A model generated the notes under the pieces. The model searched no databases. It saw only the letters and a program-made list of their open reading frames with translations, and was not told the DNA's origin. From NCBI GenBank assembly GCA_947440895.1, contig CANETO010000045.1:1-9864 (forward strand): a stretch of 9,864 nt of DNA, in the 5' to 3' direction. A program made the translations under genes and the position numbers. This stretch comes from Planctomycetaceae bacterium. Lineage in GTDB: Bacteria > Planctomycetota > Planctomycetia > Pirellulales > UBA1268. Each line of letters starts with the position of its first letter. Position 1 is the first letter of the stretch. Shown piece after piece: positions 1-5,266 of the stretch.

Positions 1-99
1 CCTTCCGGAGCAAGCTGCTCGCAGTTCGCCCGATCGCCACCCCCCCTGCCCTCATGTGGGCTGTTGTTTCGACAAGAGCCCTAGCGGAAGCCTCAGCCC

Positions 100-2343
100 A
101 TGGATGTGTCGTCGCGGACCATGATCGGGTCGCTTCGGCAGAGGATGACCAAGGCCCTCACGTCGTTTACGGCGTGGGCCTATGAGGTCATCGACGCGAT
201 CGGACGCTGCTGGTTTCTGCTGTTCGCGACGCTCTTCGTCGGGATCACGATCGCCTTCGTTCCCCAGGGACGAGAGGCCCTCTGGGCCGCGAGTGGACCT
301 GCACATGCCTGGCAGGTGCGGGCCTTCTTCATCACCAGCACACTGGGAGCGGTGCTGGTGACGCTGTTTGCATCGCAGATTCTCGAGTCGAGACGCGAGG
401 ACGAGATCGCCGGCTCCGGCCTGCGCGGCCATGCCTGTTTCACGGTGCCAGGAATGCTCGGCTTGCTCGCCGCATTCCTTGTGCCGCTGCTACTCGCCTC
501 CCTCGTCGGCAGCAGCCCATTTCTCCTGCCGCAGCGTCGCAAGGAGCTGCAAGAGCTGGGGATTCTTTTTCAGACGTTGGTCATGCCCGCCATCGTCGTG
601 GCACGGTGCCCGACGGTTCTGGCGCACCTTGTCCGCCCCTGGACGCTGGATCGTGGTCAACTTCTCGGCAGCGTCGGCGTGCTCATGTTCTTCCTGCTCA
701 GCCTCGTCCTCTCGTCCTCCCCTTTCGTGACGGGCGCTCTGGTGCTCTTCGTCGGTCTTGCAATCCTCGACGGCCTCTGGTGGCAGGTCGGGCTTGGCGC
801 AGCCACGCGCCGCTGGCGCAGGTGGGCGGGGCTCGTTCTGTCGATCGGCTGGATCGTCGCGGGCTGCTGGGTTGCTGCCGCCCCGGAGTCGCGTGCCCCG
901 GTGATCGGCTCGGCGACGGTCATTCTGTTCGCCGTGTACTTCTGGCTCGCACTGGCGTACGTGCTCTTCTTTTTTCTCGGCCGATGGCTGAGCCAAGGCG
1001 TCTCGATCGCTCTTTTTATCACGGTGCTGGGCCTCTTCCTGTCCGGGCCGTTCAATATGCATTCGGTGCGGACGATCGCCGCCGGGCAGTCCGCATCGCC
1101 TGCGGCTCAGGGGCAGCTGTCGCAGCACATCGACGCCTGGCTCGAAACGCGTCGCAGCGAAATCGAATCGGCTGGATCACCCTACCCCGTATTCATTGTC
1201 TCGGCCGAAGGTGGCGGCATCCGCGCGGCGTTCTGGACCGCGGGACTCCTCTGTGCGATCCAGGATGCGGAGCCCGCGTTCTCCGATCATGTTCTCGGCA
1301 TCAGTGGCGTTTCCGGGGGAAGCCTCGGCGCGGCCACGTTCGCCGCGCTCGTTGGTGAGGCACAGCGGAGCGCGATCGAGGTACCCCAGAGCGATGGCGA
1401 CATGGGCCCGTTGCAGAGCCTCGCCGGCAAGGTGCTGGGGCGGGATTATCTATCGCCCGTACTCGCGACCATGCTGATCCCGGATGCGATCGCCTGCCTG
1501 CTGCACGGCGAATGGGCAGCGGACCGGGCGGCGGTTTTGGAGCGGGCATTCGAACTCGGCTGGCGGCAGGCGGTGGGAACGGATGCCTTCCAGGACCCGA
1601 TGACTGCCCTGTGGCGTGATGCCGCCATGCACCGCGTGCCAACCCTGTTCATGAACAGCACCGAGGCGGCGTCCGGTCAGCGGATCGTCAACAGCCCCGT
1701 CGTCCTCGATCCTGGCCTCTCGTCGGCGATCTCCCTGCCGGTCACGATTCCGCCGCATTCGCTGCGGCTGAGCACGGCGGTCTTGCTGAGCGCACGGTTT
1801 CCGGCGATCAGCCCGATCGCGAGCCTCGGCGAGACGGCCGAGGACGGCCCCCTCCACGTCGTCGATGGCGGCTACATGGACAATTCTGGGACACTGACGG
1901 CGGCCGAGGTCGTCGAGGCGCTGGCCGCATCGGCCGAACGCATGGGGCTCGCAGACCGTATTCGCACCATTGCAATCGTGATCACCGACGAACCGATCGC
2001 GTTGAACAAGCAGGAGTCAAATGCCGACAGGCGAAGCCGCGCAGGCATCGTCAGCACCGCTGTCGGAGCGTTGCTGTCCCCCTTCGAGACGCTGAACCAT
2101 GTCCGCAAGGCGCTCGCCAAAAAACACTGCGAATCGCTGACCACCCTGATCCACGGCCAGGGAGGCGAGGTCCTCGACGGCTTCGCGCTGAAGGCGAGCC
2201 GGGTCGAATTTCCCCTGGGATGGATGCTCGCCCCTGCGACCCGCGCGGCGCTCACGCAGCAAATCAGGGATCTGAAGTCCGACCCCCGCGGTGACCTGCA
2301 GCACATCAAGAACCTCATTCGGGCCGGTCAGCCCCAACAATGA
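100..2343 (+). CDS. Polytopic membrane protein with C-terminal patatin-like phospholipase domain
   Basis: This 747-residue protein is predicted to hydrolyse acyl esters of lipids at the membrane. Seen: the N-terminal ~320 residues hold about eight hydrophobic segments (roughly 37-54, 74-94, 117-137, 189-207, 208-224, 243-261, 268-293, 300-317). A patatin domain follows from about residue 360. It has an oxyanion-hole glycine motif EGGGIRA (370-376), nucleophile elbow GVSGG with Ser405, and the catalytic Asp589 in VVDGGYMDN. Family knowledge: patatins use a Ser-Asp dyad, and both residues are present, so the enzyme looks intact. A PLGW motif near the C-terminus is also common in bacterial patatins. 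The ATG at 100 is chosen because GGAAG at 86-90 lies 9 bases upstream; ATG 121 has no such site. Nothing upstream in the window can be paired with it. Substrate and the orientation of the catalytic domain are unknown. Confidence 0.86.
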   Translation: MDVSSRTMIGSLRQRMTKALTSFTAWAYEVIDAIGRCWFLLFATLFVGITIAFVPQGREALWAASGPAHAWQVRAFFITSTLGAVLVTLFASQILESRREDEIAGSGLRGHACFTVPGMLGLLAAFLVPLLLASLVGSSPFLLPQRRKELQELGILFQTLVMPAIVVARCPTVLAHLVRPWTLDRGQLLGSVGVLMFFLLSLVLSSSPFVTGALVLFVGLAILDGLWWQVGLGAATRRWRRWAGLVLSIGWIVAGCWVAAAPESRAPVIGSATVILFAVYFWLALAYVLFFFLGRWLSQGVSIALFITVLGLFLSGPFNMHSVRTIAAGQSASPAAQGQLSQHIDAWLETRRSEIESAGSPYPVFIVSAEGGGIRAAFWTAGLLCAIQDAEPAFSDHVLGISGVSGGSLGAATFAALVGEAQRSAIEVPQSDGDMGPLQSLAGKVLGRDYLSPVLATMLIPDAIACLLHGEWAADRAAVLERAFELGWRQAVGTDAFQDPMTALWRDAAMHRVPTLFMNSTEAASGQRIVNSPVVLDPGLSSAISLPVTIPPHSLRLSTAVLLSARFPAISPIASLGETAEDGPLHVVDGGYMDNSGTLTAAEVVEALAASAERMGLADRIRTIAIVITDEPIALNKQESNADRRSRAGIVSTAVGALLSPFETLNHVRKALAKKHCESLTTLIHGQGGEVLDGFALKASRVEFPLGWMLAPATRAALTQQIRDLKSDPRGDLQHIKNLIRAGQPQQ

Positions 2344-2442
2344 CGCCGGACATGCCAAATGCTGCTTCAGTTTGACTCAAGATTCGATCGCACACAACGC
2401 TGCCACGCTCCACACTGAGGCACGATGAGTCGTGGGAGCCGT

Positions 2443-2460
2443 GGCATCCGCGGATGTGCC
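2443..2460. repeat. Imperfect palindrome, possible operator
   Basis: The core CATCCGCGGATG (2445-2456) is a perfect 12-base palindrome. It is extended by GGCA on the left and TGCC on the right with a two-base offset. It lies 150 bases before the DUF2252 start and upstream of the only -10-like box. Size and symmetry fit a dimeric repressor site, but no regulator gene is nearby and the function is inferred. Confidence 0.3.
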
Positions 2461-2609
2461 CCAGTGAGGAGGGCAGGACGGAGAAAAGTGAAGCCGTCTT
2501 TTTCGAAGATGTCACCGCCGGTCTGTGCAATCCACTCGATGCCTATACTTGTAAAGCCAACCGGCCGGATGTACCGTTTGCCACGTGGCATGTCGGGGGA
2601 GAATGGTGA
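2454..2609 (+). CDS. Doubtful 51-residue ORF overlapping the DUF2252 start
   Basis: An ATG at 2454 opens a 51-codon frame ending in TGA at 2607-2609. That stop shares its A with the ATG of the DUF2252 gene (sequence TGATG). The C-terminal half reads as a plausible mixed-composition peptide ending TWHVGGEW, with no membrane segment or signal peptide. I do not recognise a family. The only purine-rich site upstream, GGGAG at 2434-2438, is 15 bases from the ATG, which is too far for normal initiation. The frame stays open upstream to about 2375, so it could also be the tail of a decayed gene. The TGATG overlap favours a real coupled leader ORF; the poor ribosome site argues against it. Confidence 0.22.
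   Translation: MCPSEEGRTEKSEAVFFEDVTAGLCNPLDAYTCKANRPDVPFATWHVGGEW
2544..2549 (+). promoter_or_regulatory. -10-like box upstream of DUF2252
   Basis: TATACT matches the sigma-70 -10 consensus at five of six positions and lies 60 bases before the chosen DUF2252 start. No convincing -35 hexamer is found 16 to 18 bases upstream, so this is only a candidate. If used, transcription would start inside the doubtful short ORF and exclude its start codon. Confidence 0.25.
2595..2602 (+). promoter_or_regulatory. Ribosome-binding site deciding the DUF2252 start
   Basis: GGGGGAGA contains GGAG at 2598-2601. The ATG at 2609 follows it by 7 bases. The ATG at 2603 is only one base away, and the GTG at 2585 lies upstream of it. 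This selects 2609 as the start. Confidence 0.6.
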
Positions 2610-4015
2610 TGACAGTGAGCACCACAAGTAACTCAAGTGCCGATATCCCTCCCAGGCCTGAGCCGCGACCGGACTTTATTTCGCGAGATGAGGCTGTCAA
2701 CGCCGGTAAGGGCTTGCAAGTCAAGGTACCGCACGCACTCCATGCCGAGTGGCGTTCTTCCGGCCAGACGCGTGATCCCGTCAGCATTCTCGAGGAATCC
2801 AACCGGGACCGCGTAGCCGAACTGATACCCATTCGTTATGGACGCATGGTTCGGAGTCCTTTCACGTTTCTACGCGGGTCAGCCGGGCTGATGGCGGCTG
2901 ACCTGGCGACGACCCCGGCCAGCGGCATACGGGTCCAGGCCTGTGGGGATTGCCATTTACTCAACTTTGGCTTTTTTGGCTCGCCAGAACGCAATCTGAT
3001 CTTCGACATCAATGACTTTGACGAGACACTCCCGGCGCCCTGGGAGTGGGATATCAAGCGTCTCGCCGTGAGCTTTGCAGTGGCCGCGCGCGATAACGAC
3101 CATGCCGACACGACAGCTGCAGCCATCCGCTGCACCCGCGCCTATCGAGAGGGGCTGCGTGACTTTTCGAAACAGAGTCCACTCGAGACGTTGTACACGC
3201 GGCTGGATGGGCACACCTTGATCGACATGGCCACTGGTGCCAAGGACAGGAAACGCCATGCCAAATATGTCGATAAGGCTCGGCAGCGGTTGGGCGAGCA
3301 GATCGTGCCAACAATTACCGACGTGGTAGGCGGACGCCATCGTCTGATCGATCAGCCACCGCTGATTTACCATGCCACTGCCGCATTGCATGACGCCGAC
3401 GTGGCCATGGCACTCGAAGCGTATCGCCTCTCTCTGTCGGACGAACTGCACGGGTTACTGGATCGCTACCGCCTGGAGGACACCGCCATCAAGGTGGTTG
3501 GCATCGGCAGCGTGGGTACTCGCACCTATATCGGCCTGTTTTTCTCCCGCGACAATCACCCGCTCCTTCTCCAATTCAAGGAAGCCAGGCCCTCGGTGCT
3601 TGAGCCTTATGCGGGGAAGAGTCGTTACGAGAATCAGGGACAGCGAGTGGTCATGGGGCAACGCCTCATGCAGGCGTGCAGCGATATTTTTCTCGGCTGG
3701 ACGCGGAGCCGGCTGGGCCACGATTACTTTGGGCGTCAGTTACGGGACATGAAGTTTTCCCTACCTGTCGATGGCTATGGGGCCAGGGAACTCAAGCACT
3801 ACGCCAAGGTGTGTGGCTGGGTTCTGGCGCGTGCCCATGCCAAGTCCGGCGATGCGGCCATGATCAGCGGTTATCTGGGCAAATCTGATCAATTCGACTT
3901 GGCGATAGGCGCATTTGCCGAAGCGTATGCCGACCAGAATGAGCGTGACCATGCGGCGCTGGTGGCAGCCGTCAAAGCCGGGCGTGTCGAGGCACTGATA
4001 GAGGACGACCTCTGA
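2609..4015 (+). CDS. DUF2252 family protein, kinase-like fold suspected
   Basis: This 468-residue protein of the DUF2252 (COG4320) family has no established reaction. Seen: no signal peptide or membrane segment, so it is probably cytoplasmic. The family core starts near residue 70 (RVAELIPIRYGRM, then FLRGSAG). GDCHLLNFG at 113-121 resembles the catalytic loop (GDxHxxN) of aminoglycoside and choline kinases. FDINDFDE at 132-139 resembles their metal-binding DFD motif. A glycine-rich strand-loop GIGSVGTR (298-305) and a lysine in QFKEA (Lys324) resemble an ATP-binding N-lobe, but they come after the catalytic motifs. Length is normal for the family. The start at 2609 is set by the ribosome-binding site. 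Parts of the gene look AT-richer than its neighbours (for example 2941-3000) and use TTA leucine codons, which may mean a different origin. It stops 9 bases before the convergent DUF1571 gene. Family assignment is strong; phosphotransfer activity is inference. Confidence 0.88.
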   Translation: MTVSTTSNSSADIPPRPEPRPDFISRDEAVNAGKGLQVKVPHALHAEWRSSGQTRDPVSILEESNRDRVAELIPIRYGRMVRSPFTFLRGSAGLMAADLATTPASGIRVQACGDCHLLNFGFFGSPERNLIFDINDFDETLPAPWEWDIKRLAVSFAVAARDNDHADTTAAAIRCTRAYREGLRDFSKQSPLETLYTRLDGHTLIDMATGAKDRKRHAKYVDKARQRLGEQIVPTITDVVGGRHRLIDQPPLIYHATAALHDADVAMALEAYRLSLSDELHGLLDRYRLEDTAIKVVGIGSVGTRTYIGLFFSRDNHPLLLQFKEARPSVLEPYAGKSRYENQGQRVVMGQRLMQACSDIFLGWTRSRLGHDYFGRQLRDMKFSLPVDGYGARELKHYAKVCGWVLARAHAKSGDAAMISGYLGKSDQFDLAIGAFAEAYADQNERDHAALVAAVKAGRVEALIEDDL

Positions 4016-4024
4016 GGGTCTCCA

Positions 4025-4942
4025 TCACGGCCGCCGCAGAATCGCAGGCGCGAAGGTCGCGTCGTCCAGATTCACGTTGAGCGTCACGTTCGTGTACGTG
4101 AATTCCGCCATCAATGGCGGCTGTTGGCCAGGCGTTTCCGGCCAGTCGTACACGTCAAAACGAACCGGCACGTGCAGTTCGGAATCGATGGACATGCTGG
4201 CGCTGTAGAACTGCAGGCCGTCGCGGCGCCGCGGATGCGTGATCCGCAGCATCTGGCAGGGGCGACCGTTGATCGTCGCGGTTGTGATGTGCTCGACGAT
4301 CGTGTTGTCGCCTGATGGGTCGGCTACAACATCCTGCTCCAAGGTGCGGATCGTCTTGTCGAGTAGATGCGAGAACCCGATCTCGTTGATCGGCATGAGG
4401 CTCTCCCGTTTGACGCTCTCGCCAAACGGATCGACATCGATAACGACGTAGCCGAAACGCCTTCCACCCTTGCGGACAAGCAGCTTGTTGTCGTTCTGGC
4501 CGGCAACGAAAAGGGCTCGCCGTCCTTCGACATCGGAGGGGCCGAGAAACTCGAGCAGCACGCTGAGCGGCTGCGTCTCCTGCCCGCCCGCATAGGTTTG
4601 CTCACGCAGGCGCATGTCGATGAAGTAATAGTCCTGCAGTTCGCCATCGATCCGCTCACGCTTGGTGACCCGGCACGTGAAGTCGCGGACGGTGTGCTGC
4701 AGGTAGGCACGCTCTTCGTGGGCGAATTTCAACACCGAAGCGAGTGGATGGTCGGACACCGGCCGCGGAACGGCGACGGCTGGCCGAAAGGCTTCGGCTT
4801 GCGTGGCTGAGGTTGGCGTGCCAGAAGCCGGCGTGGTGGCGGCCGTGCCAGCCTGCTGGGCACGAACGCCCTGGAGGCCCGAAACAGTCCCGCTGAACGT
4901 CAGCAGGAACGCCACACCTGTGCGAAGCCATCGTCGGGACAT
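4025..4942 (-). CDS. Secreted DUF1571 protein (planctomycete-specific family)
   Basis: This 305-residue exported protein has no known biochemical role. Seen: a signal peptide with a basic start (MSRRWLR), a hydrophobic core (about 8-22) and a likely cleavage after VRA at residue 28. A Thr/Ala/Pro-rich linker runs to about residue 65. The DUF1571 domain covers about 66-300. Its recognisable stretches are the DFTCRVTKRERIDG region (Cys90), FVAGQNDNKLLVRKGG (145-160), a segment around VDPFGES, and INEIGFSHLLDKTI (185-198). Cys90 and Cys229 could form a disulfide. Family knowledge: DUF1571 is multi-copy in Rhodopirellula-like planctomycetes. The domain looks like a curved beta-sheet, LolA-like lipid-carrier shape, but that comparison is mine. 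The start at 4942 has AAGGA 7 bases upstream; the longer frame from 4999 would add a hydrophilic stretch before the signal peptide. It is transcribed away from the vWA gene. Confidence 0.88.
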   Translation of the reverse strand: MSRRWLRTGVAFLLTFSGTVSGLQGVRAQQAGTAATTPASGTPTSATQAEAFRPAVAVPRPVSDHPLASVLKFAHEERAYLQHTVRDFTCRVTKRERIDGELQDYYFIDMRLREQTYAGGQETQPLSVLLEFLGPSDVEGRRALFVAGQNDNKLLVRKGGRRFGYVVIDVDPFGESVKRESLMPINEIGFSHLLDKTIRTLEQDVVADPSGDNTIVEHITTATINGRPCQMLRITHPRRRDGLQFYSASMSIDSELHVPVRFDVYDWPETPGQQPPLMAEFTYTNVTLNVNLDDATFAPAILRRP

Positions 4943-4949
4943 GACATGA

Positions 4950-4954
4950 TCCTT
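4950..4954 (-). promoter_or_regulatory. Ribosome-binding site deciding the DUF1571 start
   Basis: AAGGA on the minus strand lies 7 bases before the ATG at 4942. It supports that start over the in-frame ATG at 4999, and the resulting protein begins directly with a normal signal peptide. Confidence 0.65.
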
Positions 4955-5021
4955 CGAGAAGAGATCCCGAGCAACGTCATGATACCAGTCGTTGATCAAG
5001 GTCCTAGAAAATTCGTCAGCC

Positions 5022-5034
5022 CGGGGAGGCCCCG
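5022..5034. repeat. Short inverted repeat (5-3-5)
   Basis: CGGGG and CCCCG flank the loop AGG. A stem of five G/C pairs could be an operator half-site pair or a small hairpin in the DUF1571-vWA control region. No function can be assigned. Confidence 0.3.
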
Positions 5035-5081
5035 CAGGGCCGTAGAGTCAGCCTATTCCATCCATTCCCTGCCACTCGTCG

Positions 5082-5094
5082 GATCGCGCCGATC
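5082..5094. repeat. Short inverted repeat (5-3-5)
   Basis: GATCG and CGATC flank CGC, a perfect inverted repeat in the divergent region. It has the same 5-3-5 geometry as the two neighbouring repeats but a different sequence, so the repeats are not copies of one site. Confidence 0.3.
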
Positions 5095-5118
5095 GTGACC
5101 TACCCCCTTCAACGGCGA

Positions 5119-5131
5119 CACTTCCAAAGTG
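5119..5131. repeat. Short inverted repeat (5-3-5)
   Basis: CACTT and AAGTG flank CCA. It lies 26 bases upstream of the candidate -35 box of the vWA promoter, a position where an activator or repressor could bind. This role is inferred from position only. Confidence 0.3.
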
Positions 5132-5156
5132 AGAGTCGCGCGCCGCCCACAGCCCC

Positions 5157-5185
5157 TTGATGGGGGGTTCGTTCACTGCTAAGAA
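5157..5185 (+). promoter_or_regulatory. Weak sigma-70-like promoter candidate for the vWA gene
   Basis: TTGATG (5157-5162) and TAAGAA (5180-5185) are separated by exactly 17 bases. They match the -35 and -10 consensus at four and three of six positions. The predicted transcript would have a leader of about 75 bases. The match is weak, and planctomycete promoters are poorly defined. Confidence 0.22.
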
Positions 5186-5254
5186 GGAATCCACGGGCGA
5201 CGGGCCTGCTTGCCCAGGGTGCCTTGCCTGTTGGTACGACATGGCTCTAGCGGC

Positions 5255-5260
5255 AGGGGT
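5255..5260 (+). promoter_or_regulatory. Ribosome-binding site deciding the vWA start
   Basis: AGGGGT lies 6 to 7 bases before the ATG at 5267. It supports this start over the in-frame TTG at 5210, which would add 19 residues of no recognisable character. Confidence 0.5.
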
Positions 5261-5266
5261 GCGGCA

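Larger units (their letters stand above)
2344..2608. other. Intergenic spacer between patatin and DUF2252 genes
   Basis: This 265-base spacer looks less GC-rich than the flanking patatin gene. It holds an imperfect palindrome (2443-2460), a -10-like TATACT (2544-2549), the DUF2252 ribosome-binding site (2595-2602) and a doubtful short ORF (2454-2609). I see no hairpin followed by a T-run after the patatin stop, so no intrinsic terminator can be called there. Confidence 0.6.
4943..5266. other. Divergent intergenic control region
   Basis: This 324-base region separates the divergently read DUF1571 and vWA genes and must hold a promoter for each. I see a weak plus-strand promoter candidate (5157-5185). 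I also see three perfect 13-base inverted repeats of the form 5-3-5, at 5022-5034, 5082-5094 and 5119-5131, plus CCCC-TTGAT-GGGG at 5153-5165. No convincing minus-strand promoter was found. Short ORFs crossing it lack ribosome sites and recognisable protein sequence. Confidence 0.55.

Noticed and set aside
8..20. Inverted repeat GAGCA-AGC-TGCTC upstream of the patatin gene
   Set aside because: Only five pairs with no T-run; too weak to call a terminator of an upstream gene that is not visible.
40..46. Run of seven C before the patatin start
   Set aside because: It could suggest slippage-based phase variation, but it lies outside any supported coding frame and seven C in GC-rich DNA is unremarkable.
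490..1128. 212-residue minus-strand ORF inside the patatin gene
   Set aside because: It is antisense to a well-supported gene, rich in Arg/Glu/Pro as expected for a GC-rich shadow frame, and shows no recognisable domain.
606..1358. 250-residue plus-strand ORF overlapping the patatin gene
   Set aside because: It is out of frame with the membrane and patatin motifs, and its Arg-rich composition is typical of a shifted frame.
100..2343. Patatin as an anti-phage effector (CapV-like)
   Set aside because: No nucleotide cyclase, sensor or other defence gene is adjacent, and the polytopic membrane region differs from known effectors.
2367..2636. 89-residue minus-strand ORF in the patatin-DUF2252 gap
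   Set aside because: It overlaps the DUF2252 ribosome site and start, has no ribosome-binding site of its own that I could see, and matches no family I know.
4016..4024. Bidirectional terminator between DUF2252 and DUF1571
   Set aside because: The gap is 9 bases and I found no stem with a T-run on either strand around it.
4943..4999. Longer DUF1571 start at 4999
   Set aside because: It would place 19 hydrophilic residues before a clear signal peptide, and the good ribosome site sits in front of 4942.
5210..5266. TTG-initiated extension of the vWA protein
   Set aside because: TTG is a weak start, no ribosome site precedes it, and the ATG at 5267 has AGGGGT at proper spacing.
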